Source: Planctomycetales bacterium (GTDB taxonomy: Bacteria; Planctomycetota; Phycisphaerae; SM23-33). From it: a stretch of DNA of 8,164 nucleotides. The notes under the pieces were generated by a model that saw nothing but the letters and a program-made list of their open reading frames with translations, searched no databases and was not told where the DNA came from. Positions 1-7,178 of the stretch are shown here, piece by piece. Made by a program: the position numbers and the translations under genes. The number at the start of each line of letters is the position of its first letter. The stretch's first letter is position 1. Location: positions 1 through 8,164 of the forward strand of contig DAOVFI010000101.1 of NCBI GenBank assembly GCA_030673005.1, given 5' to 3'.

Positions 1-198
1 TTAATCTACAGTTCTATTTAGGATTTGCAAATTCAAACGGAATTAAGGAATTAAGGGGGGAGACGTATTCTCTCTTATCATTTTGTTCTGCGTATCCTTT
101 TTGTCCTTTTCATTGTCTCCAAAATTGCCATCATACACGTAAATCGTGCCGTAACATCACTAAACTACCCGGCAGATTTCAGATGTCCGGCGCCGATT
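1..198. other. Non-coding stretch at window edge
   Basis: No convincing gene is seen on either strand in this AT-richer stretch, which lies beyond the groEL terminator. It has a short direct repeat, GGAATTAA followed by GGAATTAAGGGGGG, around 40-60. GGAGAC near 58-63 is mirrored by GTCTCC near 115-120. The GAATTAAGGGG string recalls the REP-like palindromes linked to IS200/TnpA_REP transposases, but only half of such a structure is visible, so I do not call an element. It may be the flank of a gene lying to the left of the window. Confidence 0.4.
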
Positions 199-236
199 AA
201 AAAAACGCGGCGGGCCGATTCGTTCGACCCGCCGCG
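199..236 (-). terminator. Intrinsic terminator of groES-groEL
   Basis: CGCGGCGGG (206-214) and CCCGCCGCG (228-236) form a perfect 9-base-pair GC stem with a 13-base loop. Read on the minus strand, the stem is followed at once by seven U residues (A199-205 on the plus strand). This is a textbook Rho-independent terminator, facing the right way to end transcripts leaving groEL, whose stop codon lies about 135 bases upstream. Confidence 0.85.
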
Positions 237-251
237 ACTAGCGGTTCGGTG

Positions 252-297
252 TGCCTGCCTACCTGCCTGTCGGCAGACAGGTCGGCAGACAGGCAGG
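252..297. repeat. CCTGCC/GGCAGG palindromic repeat, copy 1
   Basis: Tandem and inverted copies of CCTGCC and GGCAGG, with CCTGTCGGCAGACAGG as a near-palindromic core and GGCAGACAGG occurring twice in tandem. It lies between groEL and its terminator, so it would be transcribed in the 3' untranslated region. Related copies lie at 344-363, 4117-4158 and 4240-4258, all outside genes. Apparent reading frames across it (containing CRQAG-like peptides) are artefacts of the repeat. Confidence 0.8.
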
Positions 298-314
298 AAA
301 AAGAACCTGCCGCA

Positions 315-347
315 CCCTAATCCCTAGTCCCTATTCCCTAATCCCTG
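315..347 (-). repeat. TAGGGA 7-base periodic repeat downstream of groEL
   Basis: On the minus strand this reads CAGGGAT followed by TAGGGAA, TAGGGAC, TAGGGAT and TAGGG: 7-base units in tandem. A close copy lies just after the hppA stop codon (7134-7163), in the same orientation relative to the gene before it. It directly abuts the CCTGCC palindrome at 344-363. Confidence 0.75.
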
Positions 348-363
348 CCTGCCGGCAGGCAGG
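344..363. repeat. CCTGCC/GGCAGG perfect palindrome, copy 2
   Basis: A perfect 20-base palindrome centred between 353 and 354 (ten bases CCTGCCTGCC and their complement). It starts eight bases beyond the groEL stop codon. It has no T-tract of its own, so it is called a dispersed repeat and not a terminator. Confidence 0.85.
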
Positions 364-371
364 CCTATCTT

Positions 372-2003
<1,632 letters not shown>

Positions 2004-2013
2004 TTTCTGTTTG

Positions 2014-2021
2014 CTCCTTTT
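2014..2021 (-). promoter_or_regulatory. groEL ribosome binding site
   Basis: AAAAGGAG on the minus strand, ten bases before the ATG at 2003-2001. It decides the start codon over the in-frame ATG at 2057. It sits immediately downstream of the hairpin at 2028-2050. Confidence 0.85.
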
Positions 2022-2027
2022 GATGGT

Positions 2028-2050
2028 GGCACAGGTTTGCAATCTGTACC
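2028..2050 (-). repeat. Hairpin repeat in groEL leader
   Basis: On the minus strand GGTACAG and CTGTGCC pair at six of seven positions around a TTGCAA centre. The hairpin ends seven bases before the groEL ribosome binding site, so it could affect translation or processing. The flanking GGTGGCAC string (plus strand) also begins the inverted repeat at 7179-7254, which hints at a shared repeat family. Confidence 0.5.
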
Positions 2051-2080
2051 GCTTCAATTTGCATTGTACCTAACATAATG

Positions 2081-2187
2081 GGCCACAGAGGCGCAGAGAT
2101 CGCAGAGGTAGATGAAAAAACAGACAGAAGAACGGAATGATTCTTTTGATTTTCTTCATTCTCTGCGTTCTCTGCGTCTCTGTGGCC
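2081..2187. repeat. CAGAG inverted repeat between groES and groEL
   Basis: Two 27-base arms (2081-2107 and 2161-2187) are inverted copies differing at two positions, with a 53-base A/T-rich spacer. Each arm contains three CAGAG units spaced 8 and 9 bases apart, in mirror order. The whole element lies within the groES-groEL gap and would form a long RNA stem in a joint transcript. It looks like a MITE-like or REP-like dispersed element; no terminal target duplication was identified. Confidence 0.85.
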
Positions 2188-2205
2188 TCTTTCTGCTGGA
2201 GACTC

Positions 2206-2532
2206 CTACTCGAGAATTGCCAGTATGTCGTTCTCGTCCATCAGCATCATTTCCTCGCCATCGACCTTGATTTCGGTCCCGGCGTAGGAGGTGAACAATA
2301 CGGTCTGCCCGACTTTTACCTGGAAGTCGGCCCGGGTTCCGTCATCGAGCAACTTCCCGTCGCCGAGTGCGAGGATTTTACCTTTTTGGGGCTTTTCCCT
2401 GGCTGCATCAGGCAGGACGATGCCGCCGCTGGTCTTGGTTTCCGCCTCCAGCCGCTTGATGAGAACCTTCTCGCCCAGCGGGCGAATCTTCGTCTTTGAT
2501 GCTTTCTTCTTACTGCTCCTGGCCTTGGCCAT
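2206..2532 (-). CDS. groES: Co-chaperonin GroES (Hsp10)
   Basis: Heptameric lid of the GroEL folding chamber in the cytoplasm. Residues 15-25 (KIRPLGEKVLI) are the family N-terminus. The mobile loop that docks on GroEL is around 30-43 (ETKTSGGIVLPDAA), followed by GKILALGDG and the C-terminal strand EMMLMDENDILAIL. At 108 residues it is about 12 longer than the usual 96; the excess is a Lys/Arg-rich N-terminal extension (MAKARSSKKKASK). The start is supported by AAAGGAG seven bases upstream, and no later Met fits, so the extension is probably real. groEL follows after 202 bases filled by repeats. The two are probably co-transcribed, ending at the terminator at 199-236. No CIRCE element (TTAGCACTC with its inverted copy) is seen upstream. 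Confidence 0.97.
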   Translation of the reverse strand: MAKARSSKKKASKTKIRPLGEKVLIKRLEAETKTSGGIVLPDAAREKPQKGKILALGDGKLLDDGTRADFQVKVGQTVLFTSYAGTEIKVDGEEMMLMDENDILAILE

Positions 2533-2553
2533 TGATTGCTCCTTTCTTTCCTT

Positions 2554-2630
2554 GTAGCCGGTATCCGGTAGTCAGCAGCCGGTAAAGGCGCGTCATTCTT
2601 CCCGGCTACAGGCTACTGACTACCGGCTAC
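2554..2630. repeat. GTAGCCGGTA inverted repeat upstream of groES
   Basis: Arms 2554-2585 and 2599-2630 each begin, read inward, with GTAGCCGGTA and end with AGCCGG; the middle of the arms (GGTAGTCAG) is shifted by a few bases. It lies between the receiver-like gene and groES and ends eight bases before the groES ribosome binding site. T5 follows the right arm on the plus strand only, so it is not a terminator for the minus-strand genes. Confidence 0.75.
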
Positions 2631-2670
2631 TTTTTCTCATTCCCAAACACGATATTTCCAAACGCGGTTT

Positions 2671-3141
2671 TTATAACCTGTCCCTTCGGATGTTGGTATC
2701 GATACGGACCATCATCCGATGAATCTGCACCAGCAGTTCCTCCAGGCGGAGTGGTTTTGTAACGACGCTGAAGGCGGCTAGTCGCAGCGCCTCTGCCAGG
2801 CGGTTCCGGTCCGGCCTTCCGGTCAGCAGCACCACCAGCAGCGTCTCATTCAGGCTGCGGATCATCCGCAGAAGCGCAAGAATATCCAGCTTGGCGACGG
2901 CCTCGTCCAGCACGACCGCATCGGCAAGACCCGCCTGTACCAGGCGAAGCACCTCGCCGCCTGAATTGACCCGATATGTCTCCAGCCATCGCGGTCCGAC
3001 AATCAGCGACAGCGCATCGGCAAACTCGCCGGCCTCGCCGCTGACCACCAGCCCAAACGGGCCTGTCAGATCATCCTGTAACGCACGGGCTACCATCGTT
3101 TCACAATCCCGACAAAGTAAAAATCCACTCCGACCACTCAT
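2671..3141 (-). CDS. Degenerate receiver-like regulatory protein
   Basis: A 156-residue protein whose residues ~29-145 fit the CheY receiver fold. It keeps the phosphoacceptor-like Asp (D79 in DAVVLDEAV), the switch Thr (T107 in VVLLTG) and the conserved Lys-Pro (K129-P130 in VVTKPL). The acidic pair that binds Mg2+ after strand 1 is missing: GLVVSGEAGEF has Ser-Gly where Asp-Asp is expected. Phosphorylation is therefore doubtful and it may be a pseudo-receiver. The N-terminal ~28 residues are extra and carry a CRDC pair (C10, C13). No DNA-binding or output domain follows, so any action would be by protein contact. The start is uncertain: the Shine-Dalgarno is weak, and an in-frame ATG at codon 16 would drop the cysteines. 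It precedes groES on the same strand by 138 bases and diverges from the STAS gene. Confidence 0.75.
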   Translation of the reverse strand: MSGRSGFLLCRDCETMVARALQDDLTGPFGLVVSGEAGEFADALSLIVGPRWLETYRVNSGGEVLRLVQAGLADAVVLDEAVAKLDILALLRMIRSLNETLLVVLLTGRPDRNRLAEALRLAAFSVVTKPLRLEELLVQIHRMMVRIDTNIRRDRL

Positions 3142-3386
3142 TTGTTCGCAAGTCCAGTGCCAATGTTGCTATCTTGCTTATTCTGCCGTAGTTAGCGTTG
3201 TGCCGCAACCGGGCGAACCTGTCAAATCTGTCGAAACCCGCTTTCCTGATATGTCAGAATCTGCAAAACTGGCAGGTCCCCTGCATCCCTGCAAAGTATT
3301 TCAGACAAGGATAAAGCAGATTTTATTGCAATCGGCTGAAGTGTTACCTCTTTTATTATTGCGGGCGACGTGTCTCCTGATTATGG

Positions 3387-3416
3387 TTGATTGTGAACGT
3401 CCCGGAATGTTATGCT
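3387..3416 (+). promoter_or_regulatory. Sigma-70-type promoter, extended -10, for STAS gene
   Basis: TTGATT (3387-3392) and TATGCT (3411-3416) are 18 bases apart. TG at 3408-3409 gives an extended -10 element. Transcription would start near 3423, leaving a leader of about 35 bases before the STAS start at 3458. Confidence 0.5.
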
Positions 3417-3438
3417 TCGTTCGCGGAAAACGAACGAG
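3416..3438 (+). other. Leader hairpin of STAS gene
   Basis: CGTTCG (3418-3423) pairs with CGAACG (3431-3436) around a 7-base loop; one further A-T pair and one G-U pair extend the stem. It overlaps the predicted transcription start and ends before the AAAGGA of the ribosome binding site. It could stabilise the 5' end or be a protein-binding dyad; function is unknown. Confidence 0.35.
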
Positions 3439-3457
3439 AAAAAGGAACTGAAAATAA

Positions 3458-3796
3458 ATGACGATTCAGAAATGGTCCGATAAGATTATCGTTGCGGAAC
3501 TGTCCGACGATCCGCAGTTTACCGAAGAAATAAAATCGCTGATGGACATGCTGGAGCCGAAATGTTCCAGCGTGGCGATTAACCTCTCTGCCGTCAGTCA
3601 CCTTAACTCATCGAACATCTCCGCTCTCCTGCGCATACGCAAACGCGTACTGGCTGGGAAATGCAGATTACTCCTTTGCAGCGTAAGCGAGCGGGTGCAT
3701 AGCGTATTGACAATAACGGGGCTGGACAAGATATTCGAGTTCACCGACGACGTAGCCACCGCTCTGGCGAGTATCCAGATAGCGAATCAGACGTAA
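3458..3796 (+). CDS. Single-domain STAS protein, anti-sigma antagonist type
   Basis: A 112-residue soluble protein spanning one STAS domain, the fold of SpoIIAA/RsbV. Such proteins bind a partner kinase/anti-sigma factor and are switched by serine phosphorylation. Fold signs: VAINLSAVSHLNSSNISALL near 39-58 matches the strand and helix holding the phosphoserine, and LTITGLDKIFEFTDDVATAL near 84-103 matches the C-terminal part. The usual D-S-S-G is here N50-S51-S52-N53; the serine equivalent to SpoIIAA S58 (S52) is kept, while the preceding Asp and following Gly are both Asn. A good Shine-Dalgarno (AAAAAGGAA) lies ten bases before the ATG. No partner kinase or sigma factor is in the window, so the target cannot be named. 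It could instead act in a stressosome-like or polarity system. Confidence 0.85.
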   Translation: MTIQKWSDKIIVAELSDDPQFTEEIKSLMDMLEPKCSSVAINLSAVSHLNSSNISALLRIRKRVLAGKCRLLLCSVSERVHSVLTITGLDKIFEFTDDVATALASIQIANQT

Positions 3797-3822
3797 AACC
3801 CGGAGCGACGAATTGTTTTCTC

Positions 3823-3851
3823 TTGCGGTGCGGTATTCACGACGATATAAT
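3823..3851 (+). promoter_or_regulatory. Sigma-70-type promoter for rpsU
   Basis: TTGCGG (3823-3828) and a perfect TATAAT (3846-3851) are separated by the optimal 17 bases. It lies in the 102-base gap after the STAS gene. Transcription would begin near 3858, about 40 bases before the rpsU ATG. It gives rpsU a strong start independent of the STAS gene. Confidence 0.75.
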
Positions 3852-3898
3852 AGTTTTGAATCAGGAATTTGGACCAGGAAAGGAACAGTGATAACAGT

Positions 3899-4081
3899 AT
3901 GATTAAAGTCAGGGCCCGTGGTAATGAATCGGTTCAGCAGATGCTTCGCCGGTTCAAGAAAATGTGTGAGAAGGACGGTCTCATCAGGGACATCAAGCGC
4001 AACAGTTATTACGAGAAACCCTCGGAACGCCGTCGCCGGCGTATTCGCAAGAGCGTGAAACGGCAGGCAATGGAAGGTTAA
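3899..4081 (+). CDS. rpsU: 30S ribosomal protein bS21
   Basis: Small basic protein of the ribosomal 30S platform, close to the site where the mRNA Shine-Dalgarno pairs with 16S rRNA. The 60-residue product is normal length. It begins MIKVRARGNESVQQMLRRFK and has the family core KKMCEKDGLIRDIKRNSYYE, then a basic tail (SERRRRRIRKSVKRQ). I chose the ATG at 3899 because it matches the family N-terminus. AGGAAAGGA lies upstream, though its spacing of about 14 bases is long. An in-frame TTG at 3869 would add ten residues unlike the family (MDQERNSDNS) and is less likely. It has its own promoter at 3823-3851 and is probably monocistronic, with a possible weak terminator at 4177-4200. Confidence 0.96.
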   Translation: MIKVRARGNESVQQMLRRFKKMCEKDGLIRDIKRNSYYEKPSERRRRRIRKSVKRQAMEG

Positions 4082-4116
4082 AGTCGCAGGGCGCCGCCTT
4101 CCTGCCGGTTTTCGAA

Positions 4117-4158
4117 CCTGCCTTCGGCTCTGAAGCTCAGGCCCGAAGGACAGGCAGG
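4117..4158. repeat. CCTGCC/GGCAGG inverted repeat, copy 3
   Basis: CCTGCCTTCGG (4117-4127) is mirrored by CCGAAGGACAGG (4143-4154) with one extra A, followed by CAGG. A further CCTGCCGG lies just upstream near 4101. It lies about 35 bases after the rpsU stop codon. The core differs from copies 1 and 2, but the CCTGCC/GGCAGG ends are shared. Confidence 0.7.
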
Positions 4159-4176
4159 TAGTCGCGGTGTTTTCCT

Positions 4177-4200
4177 GCCCCATGTGGGCGTAGTTTTTTT
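4177..4200 (+). terminator. Possible weak terminator after rpsU
   Basis: GCCC (4177-4180) and GGGC (4186-4189) flank a 5-base loop and are followed, after GTAG, by seven T residues (4194-4200). The stem is only four base pairs and does not abut the T-tract, so the call is tentative. Confidence 0.35.
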
Positions 4201-4239
4201 AATGAATTGGCGCCGTGATCGTGATGTTTGCTACCACCA

Positions 4240-4258
4240 GCCTGTCGGCAGGCAGGCG
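4240..4258. repeat. CCTGCC/GGCAGG repeat, copy 4
   Basis: GCCTG (4240-4244) and CAGGC (4249-4253) are inverted around TCGG, with a further AGGC. It matches the CCTGTCGGCAG core of copy 1. It is probably a shortened member of the same family. Confidence 0.6.
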
Positions 4259-4434
4259 TTCGCGTCAAGTCGTTTTCGCGCGCCCTTCACAGCGTTTCCA
4301 AAAAAATGCTCGACCCGAAGGTCATAGTGTGTTCTTATACCCCCCAATCGTCACCCCCTGTCGGTGTGATTTTTCTTCCCCGTGGGCGTCGGCCCTCGGA
4401 CGTGATTCGGCGAAAATGAGTGTACAGGAAAATC

Positions 4435-4440
4435 AAGGAG
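4435..4440 (+). promoter_or_regulatory. hppA ribosome binding site, sets a GTG start
   Basis: AAGGAG lies seven bases before the GTG at 4448-4450. This spacing and match support the unusual GTG start; the ATG at 4417 is in another frame. Confidence 0.8.
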
Positions 4441-4447
4441 TATTTCA

Positions 4448-7129
4448 GTGGATGAAAAGACCGTTTCAATTCACCGGCTTCGTGTATTGCCGTTACTTGC
4501 GGCAGTGGTTGTCCTTCTTGCACTGGCGTCTGTGGCGCCGGCCGGAGAGGCTGCCGGCGGTGCGGGCGAGTCGGCGTCAACGGGAGTAACCGACTTTACG
4601 CACTGGCATCCGATCCTCCTGTGGTGGATCGCGCCGATCGGATCGATCATCGCCCTTCTGTTCGCGTGGATATTCTACCGCCAGGTCAAGGCCGCCAACG
4701 AGGGCGACGAGAAGATGAAGGAGATCGCCGCCCACGTTACGCAGGGCGCTTACGCCTATCTCAAGCGGCAGTACAAGGTCGTAGCCGTCTTCTTCATTGT
4801 CGTCGTTGGGTTGCTGATGCTTATGGCCTTCGTCTTCAAGGCCCAGCACTGGGTTGTCCCGTTCGCGTTTCTTACGGGCGGGTTCTTCAGCGGCCTGTGC
4901 GGATTCCTCGGTATGAAGACGGCCACCATGGCGTCCAACCGTACCACCCAGGGCGCCAAGGAAAGTTTGAATCGCGGCCTGATCGTCGCCTTCCGCGCCG
5001 GCGCGGTGATGGGACTGGTCGTCGTGGGCTTCGGACTGCTCGACATCGCAATGTGGTTCCTCGTCCTGACTAAAATATTCCCCCTCTTCGGCGCGCACAT
5101 GAGCCTGGTCGATGTTACGGTAGTGATGCTGACGTTCGGCATGGGCGCCAGTTCGCAGGCGCTGTTCGCCCGCGTCGGCGGCGGCATCTTCACCAAGGCC
5201 GCCGACGTCGGGGCCGACCTGGTCGGAAAGGTCGAGGCGGGAATTCCCGAAGACGACCCGCGGAACCCGGCAACAATAGCCGACAACGTCGGCGACAACG
5301 TCGGGGACGTCGCCGGAATGGGCGCAGACCTCTACGAGAGTTACTGCGGCTCGATCCTCGCAACGGCCGCTCTTGGCGTAGCGGCGGCGGCGGGGATGGG
5401 ACTGGCGCTCGGAAACCAGGTCCGCCTGCTGGCGCTGCCGATGGTACTGGCGGGGGTCGGAATCCTCCTGAGCATCATCGGCATCTACATCGTACGCACC
5501 AAAGAAGGCGCATCGATGAAGCAACTCCTGGGCGCCCTTGGACGTGGCGTCAACGGATCGAGTTTGCTCATCCTCGTTGCCGCACTGGGCGTCTGCTACG
5601 TGTTGCTGGGCGGTATCAACGGCGTGAACTGGCTGGGCGTGTGGGGTTCGATCGTCTCCGGGCTGGTAGCCGGAATCATTATCGGCAAAGGCACCGAGTA
5701 CTACACCAGTTACGATTACCGCCCGACGCGCGACATCGCCAAAAGCGCCGAGACCGGTCCTGCAACCGTGATCATCTCCGGCATTGCAGAAGGTATGAAG
5801 AGCACGTGGTCGTCGCTGGCGACCATAATCTTCGCCATCATCGCCGCCTACGCCTTCGCCGGCGGGTTCACCAACATGTCCATGGGCCTCTACGGCGTGG
5901 GCATCGCAGCAGTCGGAATGCTGGCGACGCTGGGCATCACACTGGCGACCGACGCCTACGGTCCTATCGCCGACAACGCCGGCGGAAACGCCGAAATGAC
6001 CGGCCAGCCACCGGAGGTCCGACAGCGGACCGACGCGCTGGACTCGCTGGGCAACACCACAGCCGCAACCGGCAAAGGCTTCGCCATCGGCTCGGCGGCT
6101 CTGACCGCGCTGGCCTTGATGGCCGCATACGTCGAGGAAGTCCGCGTCGGGCTTAATCGCGAGGCGAAGACCGCCATCGTCCAATACCTGCCCGACGCAG
6201 GGAAAGACGCAAAGTCCGGCCTGCATCAACTTATCCACATCCGAGGCGGTAAAATGGCGATGAAGGTAAAGGAAGGAACCTCCGAAGATTGCTTCGATTC
6301 ATTCCTGGCAATGACGGAGATGCCCGACATCAAGCCGGGCCTGATTCCCAGCGACCTGTTCACCTTCCCAAAACCCGGTGCTATCGGCCCGATAAGCCCG
6401 CCCGACAAGGATCACATCAGAAACATTGAACTGCACGTCGGGGCCGAAGGCGAACCACTCGGAAAACGTAAAATGGTGAACCTGAAGGTCGTCTCGGCCC
6501 GAAAGGCGTCTCTGGACCAGTTTATGGCTTATTATAACGTTACGCTGATGAACCCGAAGGTCATCTGCGGCATGTTCGCGGGCGTGCTGCTGGTGTTCCT
6601 GTTTTCTTCGATGACAATGAAGGCGGTAGGCAAGGCGGCCGGCGATATGGTCAAGGAAGTCCGCAGGCAATTCCGCGAAATCCCGGGTATCATGGAAGGC
6701 ACAGGCCAGCCGGACTACGCCCGCTGCGTCGATATATCCACTGCCGGGGCGCAGAAGGCGATGATTATCCCGTCGCTGCTGGCGCTGGCGGTGCCGGTGG
6801 GCGTCGGGCTGGTGCTGGACGTCTCCGGCGTGATGGGACTACTGGCAGGCGGACTTACCTGCGGCTTCGCAATGGCGATATTCATGGCAAACGCCGGCGG
6901 CGCATGGGACAACGCAAAGAAATACATCGAAACCGGCAAGATGGACGGAAAAGGCTCCGACCATCACAAGGCCACCGTCGTCGGCGACACCGTCGGCGAC
7001 CCGTTCAAGGACACCTCGGGACCGAGCCTGAACATCCTTATTAAACTGATGAGCATGGTCTCGGTCGTTTTCGCCGGTCTGATCGTAAAATTCGCCCCGC
7101 AGATCGCCGAGTGGCTGCATATACAGTAA
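4448..7129 (+). CDS. hppA: Membrane ion-pumping pyrophosphatase, predicted K+-dependent
   Basis: Integral membrane enzyme that hydrolyses cytoplasmic pyrophosphate and pumps H+ (or Na+) outward. Substrate-site motifs: DVGADLVGKVE (253-263), EDDPRNPATIADNVGDNVGD (268-287), DNAGGNAEM in the middle, and NAGGAWDNAKK plus VVGDTVGDPFKD (to 855). In GNTTAATGKG the residues A539 and G542 match A460/G463 of the Carboxydothermus enzyme; K+-independent forms have Lys and Thr there, so K+ activation is predicted. H+ versus Na+ cannot be decided by eye. At 893 residues it exceeds the usual 650-800. One cause is a hydrophobic N-terminus with signal-peptide features (about 12-36, ending APAGEA); the other is a long non-membrane loop (about 570-697) between two membrane helices. 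That loop contains a repeat-derived stretch, 613-624. GTG start with a strong Shine-Dalgarno. Confidence 0.97.
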   Translation: MDEKTVSIHRLRVLPLLAAVVVLLALASVAPAGEAAGGAGESASTGVTDFTHWHPILLWWIAPIGSIIALLFAWIFYRQVKAANEGDEKMKEIAAHVTQGAYAYLKRQYKVVAVFFIVVVGLLMLMAFVFKAQHWVVPFAFLTGGFFSGLCGFLGMKTATMASNRTTQGAKESLNRGLIVAFRAGAVMGLVVVGFGLLDIAMWFLVLTKIFPLFGAHMSLVDVTVVMLTFGMGASSQALFARVGGGIFTKAADVGADLVGKVEAGIPEDDPRNPATIADNVGDNVGDVAGMGADLYESYCGSILATAALGVAAAAGMGLALGNQVRLLALPMVLAGVGILLSIIGIYIVRTKEGASMKQLLGALGRGVNGSSLLILVAALGVCYVLLGGINGVNWLGVWGSIVSGLVAGIIIGKGTEYYTSYDYRPTRDIAKSAETGPATVIISGIAEGMKSTWSSLATIIFAIIAAYAFAGGFTNMSMGLYGVGIAAVGMLATLGITLATDAYGPIADNAGGNAEMTGQPPEVRQRTDALDSLGNTTAATGKGFAIGSAALTALALMAAYVEEVRVGLNREAKTAIVQYLPDAGKDAKSGLHQLIHIRGGKMAMKVKEGTSEDCFDSFLAMTEMPDIKPGLIPSDLFTFPKPGAIGPISPPDKDHIRNIELHVGAEGEPLGKRKMVNLKVVSARKASLDQFMAYYNVTLMNPKVICGMFAGVLLVFLFSSMTMKAVGKAAGDMVKEVRRQFREIPGIMEGTGQPDYARCVDISTAGAQKAMIIPSLLALAVPVGVGLVLDVSGVMGLLAGGLTCGFAMAIFMANAGGAWDNAKKYIETGKMDGKGSDHHKATVVGDTVGDPFKDTSGPSLNILIKLMSMVSVVFAGLIVKFAPQIAEWLHIQ
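6284..6317 (+). repeat. Interspersed-repeat copy in frame within hppA
   Basis: The sequence runs GAAGATTGCTTCG, a variable middle, then GGCAATGACGG. From memory, this matches a repeat common in environmental bacterial genomes (AGATTGCTTCG ... GCAATGACG). Its minus-strand translation gives the familiar VIARNESKQSS-like peptide. Here it encodes EDCFDSFLAMTE (residues 613-624) in the large loop of HppA and leaves the frame intact. The exact insertion ends cannot be set without an uninterrupted homologue. Confidence 0.6.
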
Positions 7130-7133
7130 AAGA

Positions 7134-7163
7134 CAGGGGCTAGGGAATAGGGACTAGGGACTG
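7134..7163 (+). repeat. TAGGGA 7-base periodic repeat downstream of hppA
   Basis: CAGGGGC, TAGGGAA, TAGGGAC, TAGGGAC, starting five bases after the hppA stop codon. It is nearly identical to the repeat after groEL (315-347, minus strand) and has the same orientation relative to its upstream gene. Confidence 0.75.
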
Positions 7164-7178
7164 AAAAAAAGACTGTCT

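Larger units (their letters stand above)
3142..3457. other. Divergent intergenic region, receiver-like / STAS
   Basis: A 316-base gap between divergently transcribed genes with no credible ORF. The plus-strand frame that runs across it is a shadow of the receiver gene. It holds an extended -10 promoter for the STAS gene (3387-3416) and a hairpin just after it (3416-3438). A TGGCAG-N5-CTGCA string at 3270-3285 has sigma-54 spacing. On the minus strand there is a perfect TTGACA at 3225-3220 for the receiver gene, but only a poor -10 (CACAAC) at 17-base spacing. Confidence 0.55.
4082..4447. other. rpsU-hppA intergenic region
   Basis: A 366-base gap with no credible gene; short frames here contain the repeat-derived CRQAG peptide. 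It holds two CCTGCC-family repeats (4117-4158, 4240-4258), a weak hairpin with T7 (4177-4200), and a second imperfect hairpin with a T-tract near 4346-4374 (AATC/CACC pairing GGTG/GATT). The second hairpin could be a terminator or part of the hppA leader. No clear hppA promoter was found. Confidence 0.5.

Noticed and set aside
252..363. CRISPR array
   Set aside because: The repeats are short palindromes of uneven spacing without unique spacers of constant length.
2004..2057. Upstream ATG start for groEL at 2057
   Set aside because: The 18 extra residues are encoded by the repeat-like leader and the ribosome binding site; the family start MAKKK at 2003 has the correct spacing.
2533..2670. CIRCE/HrcA operator for groES
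   Set aside because: Looked for TTAGCACTC and its inverted partner; not present. The inverted repeat found there has an unrelated sequence.
3197..3225. Minus-strand promoter for the receiver-like gene
   Set aside because: TTGACA is perfect, but the -10 at proper spacing (CACAAC) is poor and the better TAACTA is too far away; kept only as a note.
2891..3451. 186-codon plus-strand frame across the receiver-STAS gap
   Set aside because: Its first half is antisense to the receiver-like gene, its second half has no domain, and it ends just before the STAS gene with no ribosome binding site of its own.
4577..6238. 553-codon minus-strand frame antisense to hppA
   Set aside because: Long because of GC-rich codon bias in hppA. 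The peptide is rich in His, Gln, Arg and Asp, has no recognisable domain, and hppA itself is unmistakable.
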